From Alteribacillus iranensis (GTDB lineage: Bacteria > Bacillota > Bacilli > Bacillales > Marinococcaceae), in NCBI RefSeq assembly GCF_900113025.1, contig NZ_FONT01000004.1:108849-172848 (forward strand): 64,000 nucleotides of DNA, read 5' to 3'. Numbering within the stretch: position 1 is the stretch's first letter; each line of letters opens with the position of its first letter. The translations under genes were made by a program, and so were the position numbers. The notes beneath the pieces were generated by a model that saw only the letters and a program-made list of their open reading frames with translations, ran no database searches and was not told the DNA's origin. Shown piece by piece: positions 35,873 through 43,855 of the stretch.

Positions 35873-35899
35873 TAAAAAGCCAGGCTCATTCGCCTGGCT
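35873..35899 (-). terminator. terminator of tlp
   Basis: AGCCAGGC and GCCTGGCT form an 8-bp stem with a six-base loop, followed on the minus strand by five Ts. Confidence 0.85.
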
Positions 35900-35925
35900 G
35901 CGTTTCTGAAAGGAGTGTATCCTGA

Positions 35926-36162
35926 TTATTCGTACCGTTGCTGATGCGCCACTTCATCTTTAATCTCTTCACGCATTCCATCAATGCTTTCTGCACGACG
36001 TGCATTTTTTTCTTCAATGTTACGCTTTTCTTCCTCACTCAATTCTTCAGAATGGGCTTTTAAAAAATCTCTCGCCTCGTCCATATTTTGAAGCGTGTGC
36101 CCAATTGTGTTTTCAATGCGCTCCGCATTATTGGAACGATCATCAGGTTTCGGTTTATGCAT
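35926..36162 (-). CDS. tlp: small acid-soluble spore protein Tlp
   Basis: A 78-residue, highly charged helical protein with the Tlp pattern: KPDDRSNNAERI at the start, then NMDEARDFLKAH and EEEKRNIEEKNARRAESI. Tlp is made in the forespore and kept in the spore core; it is not a DNA-coating alpha/beta SASP. AAAGGAGG precedes the ATG and a terminator follows, so it is monocistronic. Its position beside Ku-LigD-UDG groups spore-related genes. Confidence 0.92.
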   Translation of the reverse strand: MHKPKPDDRSNNAERIENTIGHTLQNMDEARDFLKAHSEELSEEEKRNIEEKNARRAESIDGMREEIKDEVAHQQRYE

Positions 36163-36238
36163 ATAGCATTCCTCCTTTTAGAAATCATCTTTAGTATGCG
36201 CGAAGGGAGAGAAGCTATGTGAAAGAACCATAATTATT

Positions 36239-36928
36239 TTACTCATATTTTTTCTTCATCCAGTCAACAATAGTAAGGCCTTCCTGGTCGCGAATTTCTT
36301 CACTATCAGCCATGCCTAAGATTTGTCCATTTTTAATGGCAATCACCCGGTCAAAGAGTGGTTCCATTTCATTAATTTCGTGGGTCGTAATCAATACAGT
36401 TTGACGCTCTAAATCTATAAATGAAATAAGGCTTTTTACAATCGAATCACGTACCATAGGATCCAGCCCGGAGAGAGGCTCATCGAGCAGCAGGACAGGA
36501 GCATCACGAGCTAGTGTAAGTACTATTTTTAAACGGCCGCGATTTCCTTTGGACAATGTTTTGATCTTGCTGTTAAGGTCCAATTTCATAAAAGAGATTA
36601 ACTCTTCGGCTCGTTCTTTATTAAAGTCCCGAAATTGAGTCTCATAAAATGCAACTAATTCTTTCACTCGGTAGAACGAATAAAATGTATCTTGTTCTGA
36701 CAAATAAGCAATGCGGTCTGCCAGTCTGCGACTCACGACATTTCCATCCACGAGAACGGTCCCTTTGGTCGGACGTACTAACCCAGCTAAAATTTTTAAA
36801 AATGTCGATTTACCGCTTCCATTTTCTCCGACTAATCCCGTAATGCCACCTTTTGGAATGTTTACGGTTATGTGCTCTATAGCTGTTTTTGTGAGGTAAC
36901 GTTTCTTTACATTTTTAACCTCTATCAT
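36239..36928 (-). CDS. ABC transporter ATP-binding protein of a YtrA-like operon
   Basis: A 229-residue ATPase with Walker A (GENGSGKST), signature SKGNRGRLKIVL (variant of LSGGQ), Walker B (VLLLDEPLSGLDP) and H-loop TTHEINE. The degenerate signature is usual for this YtrB/EcsA-like group. ATG 36928 is used because GGAGGAGG lies 6 bases upstream. It overlaps the GntR gene by 14 bases and completes an exporter with the permease at the head of the operon. Cargo unknown; related operons respond to cell-wall antibiotics. Confidence 0.9.
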   Translation of the reverse strand: MIEVKNVKKRYLTKTAIEHITVNIPKGGITGLVGENGSGKSTFLKILAGLVRPTKGTVLVDGNVVSRRLADRIAYLSEQDTFYSFYRVKELVAFYETQFRDFNKERAEELISFMKLDLNSKIKTLSKGNRGRLKIVLTLARDAPVLLLDEPLSGLDPMVRDSIVKSLISFIDLERQTVLITTHEINEMEPLFDRVIAIKNGQILGMADSEEIRDQEGLTIVDWMKKKYE

Positions 36929-37295
36929 GATATTCCTCCTCCAAATACCTAGTGAGATCCGCAATCATCTCTTTGGCGGTATATCCCATCGCTTCCATTT
37001 CCCGTACAAATTGCTTAATCTGTATTTGCTTCATCTCTTCTTTTAATTCATGAATAATTTGCTGGTTTTCTGTTACAAACGTTCCTTGCCCTCGCTTTGT
37101 TTCTACCACTTCTGCTCTCTCCATTTCATTGTACGTTCTTGACACGGTGTTCGGGTTCACTCCTACTTCAACTGCTGTTTCTCGTACAGATGGAAGCTTC
37201 TCCCCCGCTTTCAGTTCTCCACGGATTATTTTCCAATAGAATTGGTCGATCAATTGTTTGTATATTGGTTTAGACGTATCAAATGTATCAGCCAT
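36915..37295 (-). CDS. GntR-family regulator, YtrA subfamily
   Basis: A 126-residue repressor with an N-terminal winged helix (IYKQLIDQFYWKIIRGELKA, then KLPSVRETAVEVGVNPNTVS) and a short C-terminal helical pair typical of the YtrA subfamily. It starts 3 bases after the permease stop and overlaps the ATPase gene. An inverted repeat over the operon promoter is its probable operator, so the operon is likely autorepressed. Confidence 0.92.
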   Translation of the reverse strand: MADTFDTSKPIYKQLIDQFYWKIIRGELKAGEKLPSVRETAVEVGVNPNTVSRTYNEMERAEVVETKRGQGTFVTENQQIIHELKEEMKQIQIKQFVREMEAMGYTAKEMIADLTRYLEEEYHDRG

Positions 37296-37298
37296 GCC

Positions 37299-38081
37299 CT
37301 ACACCTCTACCTTCCTATCGATCAACAATGCGGAGATAACAAAAATGACAACGGCTAGAATGATATGGAATAACATTTCACCCATGTGAGCAGTGCCAAG
37401 ACGAAATGTACTTATTGCCCGTAACTCAAATTCACCCCAATGAGTGATAGCATTGTAAAAACTGCTTTCTGATATTTTTTCCGACATACTGCTTATCACG
37501 ATAAACAGTAAAATCACAACAACCCAGCTCCAGTTCCCAATTCTTCCCCGTAATGTTAAATACACAGCAATAAAAAACAGTACACAGATTGACAAATACA
37601 AAGACGTCAAAACAACAAGAAGCCCGCCTTGAACCGCCAATAAAATGATATCCCCTACACTAATTTCGGCCATGACATTCGTTGAGATAATGAGGAATAA
37701 GACAATACTTCCGTTCACCAAGAGAGAACAGATAATACTTATTACACCACTCGTCAGTTTTGCCAACAATAGGGCTGGCATCGACTTTGGAGAGTGAAGC
37801 CACCAATGAAGAGTGTCCATTTCTTTTTGCATGCTGATAATGATGTAGACGGATAAATAGAGGAAATGCATAAATATTCCCGCACTCATTAACGTCAGCA
37901 TAGCTGGACCAGCAAACGTCATTGAATTCACTTGTAAGGTTAGGGCGTTACGTTCAGACGATATAAAACTATCTAGGACGAAAGAAAAACCCCAAACGAT
38001 AAAAATGAAAATAAGCCCGCCTACAAAAATCCCCCGTGTGAGTAAGAACTCTTTTCTCACAAGTGCTACCCAACTGTTCAT
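37299..38081 (-). CDS. ABC transporter permease of the YtrA-like operon
   Basis: A 260-residue membrane protein with six predicted helices. The first lies at about residues 17-35 (IFVGGLIFIFIVWGFSFVL), and a final helix precedes the short basic end. It resembles the permeases paired with YtrB-type ATPases and has no binding-protein gene beside it, so export is likely. It is the first gene of the operon; the ATG follows GAGGAGG. Confidence 0.82.
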   Translation of the reverse strand: MNSWVALVRKEFLLTRGIFVGGLIFIFIVWGFSFVLDSFISSERNALTLQVNSMTFAGPAMLTLMSAGIFMHFLYLSVYIIISMQKEMDTLHWWLHSPKSMPALLLAKLTSGVISIICSLLVNGSIVLFLIISTNVMAEISVGDIILLAVQGGLLVVLTSLYLSICVLFFIAVYLTLRGRIGNWSWVVVILLFIVISSMSEKISESSFYNAITHWGEFELRAISTFRLGTAHMGEMLFHIILAVVIFVISALLIDRKVEV

Positions 38082-38104
38082 ATAAGATCCTCCTCTTTTG
38101 TACC

Positions 38105-38147
38105 AGTGTATTAATTACATAGTACACTAGTTCATGATAATTAACAA
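38105..38147 (-). promoter_or_regulatory. promoter with YtrA-like operator
   Basis: On the minus strand TTGTTA (38147-38142), a 17-base spacer and TACTAT (38124-38119) form a sigma-A promoter. AGTGTA (38105-38110) and TACACT (38123-38128) form an inverted repeat over the -10 with a 12-base spacer, close to the known YtrA operator. Repression by blocking RNA polymerase is the clear inference. Confidence 0.75.
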
Positions 38148-38183
38148 CATTATTTGCGTTAGATCTATACAGAGCATTTATTC

Positions 38184-38227
38184 AAAAAAAAAAAAGGACT
38201 TGGAATAGAATGATTCCAAATCCTTTT
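38184..38227 (-). terminator. terminator downstream of the dioxygenase genes
   Basis: AAAGGATTTGGAAT and ATTCCAAGTCCTTT pair with one mismatch on the minus strand and run into eleven Ts. Confidence 0.8.
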
Positions 38228-38304
38228 CTGTACTCGCAATGAGAACATTTCAATAATCTCTTCAACCATGTGAAATACCTTAATTTTCACTATCGTTCTT
38301 TCTT

Positions 38305-39282
38305 CTACTCTTTGTTAAATATCCTTGTGCTTCTCACCGTATCAATTGGACGCACTGCTTTTTCTATTTGTTCGCGTTTAGGCTCTAGGAATGGAGGTAA
38401 AGATAATTTTTCCCCAAGGGTTTCGTAAGGTTCATCTCCCATAAAACCAGGACCATCTGTAGCAAATTCAAACAATATATGCGGTGTCACTCTTGTATAT
38501 AAGGATTCAAAAAAGTGACGATTCACATAACCGGATGTAGGGAATCCGAAGCTACTCATACGCCCGTTCCACTCATCTAATACAGAGCGTTCCTCTACTC
38601 GGAATGCCGCGTGATGTACCGTGCCGTAACCTTGTTGGGCTTGAGGAAGTAATGTATTCTGTTCCACAATAACAGACGCACCGTTACCACCTTCCCCTAC
38701 TTCAAATAAATGAAATGATCCATCCTGCGCAGTCTCCCTAAATAATAGCACTTTTTCCAGCAATTCTTTGAAGTACTCAAAGTTCGCAATACGTACAAAA
38801 ACAGGACCTAAGCCAGTAATAGCATATTCCAGTGGGATAGGACCCTTTTGCCAAGGTGTGCCAGAATCCACGCCTGTATTCCGTTCATCTGAAATTAATT
38901 GGTATTGTTGGTCATCAAAGTCAACGAAAGAGAGAACTTTCTTGCCAAATTGCTCTTTCACTCCAGAGTGCCTCACTTCTAAACGACCAAAACGACTTTC
39001 CCAATACTCTAATGCTGCATCACTTGGCACACGAAAAGCGGTCTTTGAAATTTCGTTTGTACCATGAACGCCTTTTGGAACGCCTGGAAAATCAAAAAAA
39101 GTCATGTCTGTTCCGGGACTACCTATATCATCAGCAAAGAATAAATGATAGGTTTGAATGTCGTCTTGATTCACTGTTTTTTTAACTAAACGCATTCCTA
39201 AAACGTATGTGAAAAACTCATAATTCTTTTCTGCACTACTTGTAATAGCTGTTACGTGGTGAATCCCTTTTAGTTGGTTCAT
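38305..39282 (-). CDS. ring-cleaving dioxygenase, MhqO/MhqA-like (second gene)
   Basis: A 325-residue glyoxalase/vicinal-oxygen-chelate protein. It has repeated modules starting IHHVTAITSSAEKNYEFFTY and YGTVHHAAFRVEE, with metal ligands H (GIHHV), H (TVHHA) and E (ILFEFATDGPG). Such enzymes open hydroquinone or catechol-type rings and protect from quinones and 2-methylhydroquinone in B. subtilis. It is 38 bases after the paralogous gene and is probably controlled by the MarR protein upstream. CTAGGAGG precedes the ATG. Confidence 0.9.
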   Translation of the reverse strand: MNQLKGIHHVTAITSSAEKNYEFFTYVLGMRLVKKTVNQDDIQTYHLFFADDIGSPGTDMTFFDFPGVPKGVHGTNEISKTAFRVPSDAALEYWESRFGRLEVRHSGVKEQFGKKVLSFVDFDDQQYQLISDERNTGVDSGTPWQKGPIPLEYAITGLGPVFVRIANFEYFKELLEKVLLFRETAQDGSFHLFEVGEGGNGASVIVEQNTLLPQAQQGYGTVHHAAFRVEERSVLDEWNGRMSSFGFPTSGYVNRHFFESLYTRVTPHILFEFATDGPGFMGDEPYETLGEKLSLPPFLEPKREQIEKAVRPIDTVRSTRIFNKE

Positions 39283-39320
39283 TCTGTTTTCCTCCTAGAA
39301 AATTTAATTTTGATCTACTT

Positions 39321-40280
39321 CTATTCGTTTGCTCGGTAATACTCCTCAATAGGTTTTAGATTTTCTTCAATTGTAACTCTACGTTCCTCTAAGAATGGTG
39401 GTAAATCCAATTTCTCACCCAGGGTTTCGATATCCCCATCAATGGTGAAACCCGGTCCATCGGTAGCTATTTCAAATAGAATCCCGTTTGATTCGCGGAA
39501 ATATAAACTCTTAAAATAGAACCGATCCACGATGCCTGATGATTGAAAACCACGCGCTCGTACTTTCTTTTCCCAAAAAATAAGCTCTTCTTCGTTTTTT
39601 ACACGAATGGCCAAATGATGAATACTGCCACGGCCTGGTTTTTCAGTGGGACCGTCTAAATATTTGACGACGACTTCTCCAAACACCTCTCCTTTCATTG
39701 ATTGAAAAATTGCTTCGTCATCTGTACGGCTTATCTCTGTATAACCAAACATATCTGTAAGTGTGCTTGCTAGCTTATCAAGTCTACGTACCGTTATCTC
39801 CACAGGGCCTATTCCTTGAATTTGATGTTCTTCAGGAACCTCAGACTTTTCCCACGTTTGCCAATGAACAGCTTTCTTTCCATTTGAGACAACAAGCACC
39901 ATTCGTAAGCCTTCAGAGTCTTCAAAGTGTAGTGCTGAATGATTGGCATACGTAGTAATGTCACTATGCTTTACACCGTGTTCTTCAAAACGTGCTTTCC
40001 AAAAGAATAAACTTGATTCTGATGGGACAAGCAAGCCAATCTTTGTAATGGCATTGGTACCGCGATAAGTTTTTCCTGCTGGTGGAATTTCGAAAAAGGA
40101 TAGTTCCGTACCTGGGCTGCCTGTTTTATCTCCGTAAAACAAGTGATACATCGTTGGATCATCCTGATTCACCGTTACTTTCACACGACGTAAACCAAGC
40201 ACTCGCTGGTAAAAGTAATTATTTTGACTGGCATTTTTTGTAATCATTGAAATGTGATGATGGCCGGGAATTTTATGCAT
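39321..40280 (-). CDS. ring-cleaving dioxygenase, MhqO/MhqA-like (first gene)
   Basis: A 319-residue paralogue of the next gene, with the same two-module fold: GHHHISMITKNASQNNYFYQ at the start, then SIHHLAIRVKNEEE and ILFEIATDGPGF supplying H and E metal ligands. Two tandem copies may differ in ring substrate. GGGAGG lies before the ATG. The regulator gene ends 64 bases upstream on the same strand, so the three probably form one operon. Confidence 0.9.
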   Translation of the reverse strand: MHKIPGHHHISMITKNASQNNYFYQRVLGLRRVKVTVNQDDPTMYHLFYGDKTGSPGTELSFFEIPPAGKTYRGTNAITKIGLLVPSESSLFFWKARFEEHGVKHSDITTYANHSALHFEDSEGLRMVLVVSNGKKAVHWQTWEKSEVPEEHQIQGIGPVEITVRRLDKLASTLTDMFGYTEISRTDDEAIFQSMKGEVFGEVVVKYLDGPTEKPGRGSIHHLAIRVKNEEELIFWEKKVRARGFQSSGIVDRFYFKSLYFRESNGILFEIATDGPGFTIDGDIETLGEKLDLPPFLEERRVTIEENLKPIEEYYRANE

Positions 40281-40344
40281 GACTCATTCCTCCCTTATCA
40301 ATTTACTAGTCAAGTGACAGCGCAAAAAAAATTCATGACAGTTA

Positions 40345-40800
40345 TCAAGTACGAGAACTCTTAATTTTTAATTCGGTATTCTTTTGTAACTTAGTCATGA
40401 GGGTATATAATGTTTTCTGTTCTTCCTTTGTCAAGCACTCATTGACAATGGATGTTTGAAAGGCAAGTTGGTGTTCAAATGCTTCCTCCATTTTATTCTC
40501 CCCTTTTGCAGTAAGGCTAATCCATTTGGTTTTCCAGTCCTGCTTACGTTGTATATATCCCTCTTGTTCAAGCCGGGTGAGCATACGTGAAATCCCACCT
40601 TCGGACACCGTTGCTTTCACCGCTAGCTGACTTTGCGTGATCGGCTGATAAATTGAAACCTGATTTAAAACATCAAACTGTGCAGCTGTGATACCAAACT
40701 GTTTTAAGAATTCATTTGATAATAAATTACTTTGATGTGTAAAACGAGCCATGCGCAACCATATTAATGAACTAAGTGTATTTTTTCTCAATGGCTTCAT
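40345..40800 (-). CDS. MarR-family regulator, MhqR-like
   Basis: A 151-residue winged-helix repressor. The dimer helices flank the DNA-binding part [20 protein letters not shown] and the wing [13 protein letters not shown]. There is no cysteine in the first helices, as in MhqR, which senses quinones without a conserved N-terminal thiol. It heads the operon with the two dioxygenase genes. A perfect inverted repeat lies 50 bases upstream. The ATG at 40800 is only one base from AAAGGA, so the in-frame TTG at codon 4, ten bases from it, may be used instead. Confidence 0.88.
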   Translation of the reverse strand: MKPLRKNTLSSLIWLRMARFTHQSNLLSNEFLKQFGITAAQFDVLNQVSIYQPITQSQLAVKATVSEGGISRMLTRLEQEGYIQRKQDWKTKWISLTAKGENKMEEAFEHQLAFQTSIVNECLTKEEQKTLYTLMTKLQKNTELKIKSSRT

Positions 40801-40849
40801 TTCCTTTCGTGATTTTCACTTTACATATCAATTGAAATAAAAGCAATAA

Positions 40850-40871
40850 AATATCTTGAATGAAAGATATT
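40850..40871. promoter_or_regulatory. MhqR-like operator
   Basis: AATATCTT and AAGATATT form a perfect 8-bp inverted repeat with spacer GAATGA. It resembles the B. subtilis MhqR site built on ATCTCGAATTCGAGAT. Autorepression of the operon is the expected role. Confidence 0.65.
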
Positions 40872-40935
40872 TTTATGCAACATCTGTCTCATTAAGGTGA
40901 AAAACGAGACAGATCTGCGTAAATATTCTTCCCCT

Positions 40936-41067
40936 TTATTGCCGTAAAATTTTTTCCATCGCTTTTCCCTTTGCTAATTCATCAATCAGCTTATCCAAAT
41001 AGCGAATGTTCTGCATTGTTGGTTCTTCGATGTCTTCCACACGGACACCGCAGATGACTCCTTTATT
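40936..41067 (-). pseudogene. DUF2200 gene, 3' fragment
   Basis: On the minus strand this frame reads [16 protein letters not shown], then [20 protein letters not shown] and EKILRQ before a stop at 40936. That is the C-terminal third of a DUF2200 protein. It has no start; the 5' third lies on the far side of the insertion element at 42.8 kb. Confidence 0.8.
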
Positions 41068-41070
41068 GAA

Positions 41071-41260
41071 CCTCTCATGACTAAAGTCACTAGATTCTTG
41101 GGAAGAGAGCATACTTGATGGACGGCCGTATATACCATCATCAGCGGTTACTCTTATTGACCAAGCGATCCCCGGTGTACCAACGGTTCTTGTTTCTTTT
41201 CATTACGTGAGAGAATGTAGTCTTAAACCTTCGGCTAAAATGTTTTTACTCGCATTGATG
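41071..41260 (-). ncRNA. putative omega (reRNA) guide region at the right end of the element
   Basis: TnpB nucleases use an RNA from the 3' end of tnpB through the element's right end as scaffold, with the flanking DNA as guide. Here that region covers the tnpB end and the 130 bases to the right-end hairpin (TGACT/AGTCA). The guide would then start inside the DUF2200 fragment. This is inferred from position only. Confidence 0.4.
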
Positions 41261-42348
41261 TCACGGTCGTGAGTTGTATGACAGCGAGGGCAAGTCCATT
41301 CTCGCGTATTCAGTGGCATGGACGGTGCGATATAGTCGCAATCGTTTGTGGAACATTTCTTACTTGATGGGAACCATCTATCTATGTCGATGACTTCTCG
41401 TCCGTACCATTCTGCCTTATATTTTAATTTCGCTACAAAGCTCGACCATGATACATCAGATATGCTTTTTGCTAGTTTCCGATTGCGCAACATACCTTTT
41501 GTGTGTAAGTCTTCTATACAGATAACATCGTGGTTCTTGATGATGTCTGTAGTTAACTTATTTAGAAAATCGGTACGTTGATGGAACACTTTTTCGTGTA
41601 GGCGAGCCACTTTTTTCTTTTGTTTTTGATAGTTTTTTGCTTCAGAGAGGTGGATCCCGTTCTTCTTCGCAAGGTGCGCACGCCTCGACAGCTTTCGTTG
41701 TTCACGTTTTAGTTTTTTCTCCATTTTGGCAGTGAACCGGTGGTTGTCCTTTTTACGGCCATCCGAAAATACGGCAAAATCGTGAATACCTAAGTCAATT
41801 CCAACGGCGGTGTTTGTTTTTTTGAAGGGTTTTATGTTTTCTTCACAAAGAAGGGAGACGAAAAATTTCCCACTGGGATTTCTTCGTATGGTAGCCTGGA
41901 TGATTCGTCCTTGGGGCTCCCTGCTTTTGGCAAACTTTACGAAGCCTAATTTAGGTAACTTGATGTGACGACCCACTATCGCAATATTATTATTTGTAAA
42001 TTGGGTTTTATAGCTTTGAATGGGGTGGTTTTTCCTTTTGAATGTTGGTTTATTATTTTGTCTTTTGAAAAAACGAGAGAAAGAATCTGACAAGTGCCGT
42101 AAAGAATTTTGGAGAGAAAACTTATCTACTTCACGCAGCCATTCCGTTTCGGATTGTTTCTTTAACTCTGTTAATTTTTTTGAGCAGCTTGCATAAGTGA
42201 GTCCTTTGCCCGTTTCGGAGTATGTCTTATTCCACATGTCCAAAAAATAATTATAGACAAACCTGGAGCAACCAATCGTTTTCACGATTAACATTTCCTG
42301 TTTTTTATTTGGATATATCCGAAATCTATAGGCTTTGTGTCGTAGCAT
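41203..42348 (-). CDS. tnpB: RNA-guided endonuclease TnpB (IS1341-type)
   Basis: A full-length 381-residue TnpB. The N-terminal helix-turn-helix (HKAYRFRIYPNKKQEMLI) is followed by the split RuvC domain with D in AVGIDLGIHD, E in VICIEDLHTKGM and D in HDRDINASKNIL. The zinc finger has CSTNDC (C-x4-C) and CPRC. All catalytic residues are present, so the nuclease may be active although its transposase partner is broken. GAGGGGAG precedes the ATG, directly after the tnpA remnant. Confidence 0.92.
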   Translation of the reverse strand: MLRHKAYRFRIYPNKKQEMLIVKTIGCSRFVYNYFLDMWNKTYSETGKGLTYASCSKKLTELKKQSETEWLREVDKFSLQNSLRHLSDSFSRFFKRQNNKPTFKRKNHPIQSYKTQFTNNNIAIVGRHIKLPKLGFVKFAKSREPQGRIIQATIRRNPSGKFFVSLLCEENIKPFKKTNTAVGIDLGIHDFAVFSDGRKKDNHRFTAKMEKKLKREQRKLSRRAHLAKKNGIHLSEAKNYQKQKKKVARLHEKVFHQRTDFLNKLTTDIIKNHDVICIEDLHTKGMLRNRKLAKSISDVSWSSFVAKLKYKAEWYGREVIDIDRWFPSSKKCSTNDCDYIAPSMPLNTREWTCPRCHTTHDRDINASKNILAEGLRLHSLT

Positions 42349-42358
42349 GGCGCTCCCC

Positions 42359-42618
42359 TCACTTCTTTGTCTGATGTTGAATATACTCGCGAATGTGTTC
42401 TTCTGTATTTTCGCAAACGGTTTGGGATGTAGTACCTAGTTTGGATTCGGCCAGTAAAATGGAGTTGATCTTTATCGGATTATGTTTCCGAAATTTTCAC
42501 ATTTTTCACATCATTATCTGAAGCAATTTGCTTTCACAATCCTTTGACGTCATGATCGATCTGCCCAATGGTACTGCATGGAATAAACGTAGCCACGTCC
42601 GTAATGTATTTCAGCCAT
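42359..42618 (-). pseudogene. tnpA (Y1 transposase) remnant
   Basis: The minus strand starts with an ATG and MAEIHYGRGYVYSMQYHWA, the N-terminus of IS200 transposases, and then loses frame at a stop. The other end, in a different frame, reads CENTEEHIREYIQHQTKK and stops at 42359, like a TnpA C-terminus. Only 260 bases remain of the usual 400, and the HUH and catalytic tyrosine region is not intact. Confidence 0.65.
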
Positions 42619-42785
42619 AAAAAAACCTTTACATTATTTTAACAGATGTATTAGTTAAATCCCATTGTAATAGGTGTTAATGCTATTTATGCATTTAATA
42701 TATGTCGGTTGATTGACACAGCGAAAGCTATGCCTCAACCGAAGTTTGCTTACTCACGACTGAAGTCACGAGTTTGCGCAAGCTG

Positions 42786-42887
42786 TTCATCAACTTCTGA
42801 TTTCGTACGTCCTTTTTTCTCCGCCTTCGTAACATAGTGGGGATAGACACTTGCAAAACTCATTTTATAGATCTTATGTTTGGTCAT
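42786..42887 (-). pseudogene. DUF2200 gene, 5' fragment
   Basis: Starting at ATG 42887 the minus strand encodes [20 protein letters not shown] and [14 protein letters not shown], the N-terminal third of DUF2200. After this the frame enters the insertion element. The middle third (about 40 codons) is found on neither side. Confidence 0.8.
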
Positions 42888-43009
42888 AATTTATCCTTTC
42901 TTTCTGTTTAGACTGTTATTTTCTTGAGCTCTCTACACTTTTTCCCGATTACTTCATTCACTCCCAAAAGCAGGAAGTGGCTCGCTGGAAGTATTACTCC
43001 CTGCTTACA

Positions 43010-43747
43010 TTAAGAAAACAATATTAAATTAATCCCCGCAACCGCCACTGCAGCGCTGGCAATTTTTTTGATTTGATCTTGGGATAATCGTTCAAACCAT
43101 TTCATTCCTAACCTGGAACCTGTAATAACACCAAGAATTCCAACTAAGAAATAAAATAAGAATTGGCTGTTAAGATCTCCTCCCAATCCATGGAGTGTCA
43201 CCGTAACAAGACCTGTAATTAAAAACGTTGCTTGTAAATTAGCAGTATAGGAATACTTATCACGGCTGGCTATCATTAAATAAAACACGAAAAAGGGACC
43301 TCCCGTCATAAATATTCCGCCAATCAATCCTCCTAAGAACCCCATAACAATAGGAAGAGCAACCATCACTTTTCGATAAGGTACCTTTTTTTTATTACGT
43401 GAGCTTAGTATGTATATGACCATCGCGATCAAGACAAAGCCCAAAATTTTCTTCATGATGTCCATTTCCCCGAAATTATGGAGGATAAAAAAAGCACCTA
43501 CTCGGCCTGCAATGGCCGAACTTAACAACAGCAGAAGTGCTTTATAGTCCAAATGTTTGTATACTTTGGCTAGTATCGTCAATGAGGTAACGACTGCTAA
43601 TGCCACTGCCAGTAATGTGCTTTCTTTTAAAGTGAACATAAACGGAAGAAAGCTCATAGAAAATAGGCCGAATCCGAAACCGCTGGCCCCTTGCAAGAAA
43701 CTTCCTATAAACAAAATAACAAATACAAACACAATGTCTAATACCAT
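43010..43747 (-). CDS. TauE/SafE family sulfite exporter-like permease
   Basis: A 245-residue membrane protein with about eight helices and the TauE/SafE pattern: GSFLQGASGFGFGLFSMSFL at the start and GFLGGLIGGIFMTGGPFFVF at the beginning of the second half. Members move sulfite, sulfoacetate or other organosulfur anions. ATG 43747 is used because AGGAAGG lies 9 bases upstream; the longer frame reaches back to the coat-gene terminator. No sulfur gene is adjacent. Confidence 0.88.
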   Translation of the reverse strand: MVLDIVFVFVILFIGSFLQGASGFGFGLFSMSFLPFMFTLKESTLLAVALAVVTSLTILAKVYKHLDYKALLLLLSSAIAGRVGAFFILHNFGEMDIMKKILGFVLIAMVIYILSSRNKKKVPYRKVMVALPIVMGFLGGLIGGIFMTGGPFFVFYLMIASRDKYSYTANLQATFLITGLVTVTLHGLGGDLNSQFLFYFLVGILGVITGSRLGMKWFERLSQDQIKKIASAAVAVAGINLILFS

Positions 43748-43811
43748 GTAACATAACCTTCCTGTTCTGCCTTTATATCCCTCATTATACACGTAATGAG
43801 AAAAGGTTAAA

Positions 43812-43841
43812 CGAAGCCCAGCTTTGCAAAGCTGAGCTTCG
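43812..43841 (-). terminator. terminator of the CotX-like gene
   Basis: CGAAGCTCAGCTT and AAAGCTGGGCTTCG pair almost perfectly on the minus strand and are followed by TTTAACCTTTT. Confidence 0.7.
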
Positions 43842-43855
43842 TACTCTTGAGACAT

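Larger units (their letters stand above)
41068..42785 (-). mobile_element. IS200/IS605-family element with intact tnpB and decayed tnpA
   Basis: The element separates two parts of a DUF2200 gene. In the element's orientation the left end (42785-42660) carries an end hairpin, CTCGTGACT/AGTCGTGAG (with wobble pairs), and a subterminal stem CGGTTGA/TCAACCG. The right end (41071-41110) has a related hairpin with TGACT/AGTCA. No terminal inverted repeats or target duplication are seen, as expected for this family. Exact ends are uncertain by several bases. About 40 codons of the target are missing, so a deletion accompanied or followed insertion. Confidence 0.8.

Noticed and set aside
42359-42618. 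Possible independent small gene starting MAEIHYGRG
   Set aside because: It stops after about 22 codons and matches the N-terminus of IS200 transposases, so it is a tnpA relic.
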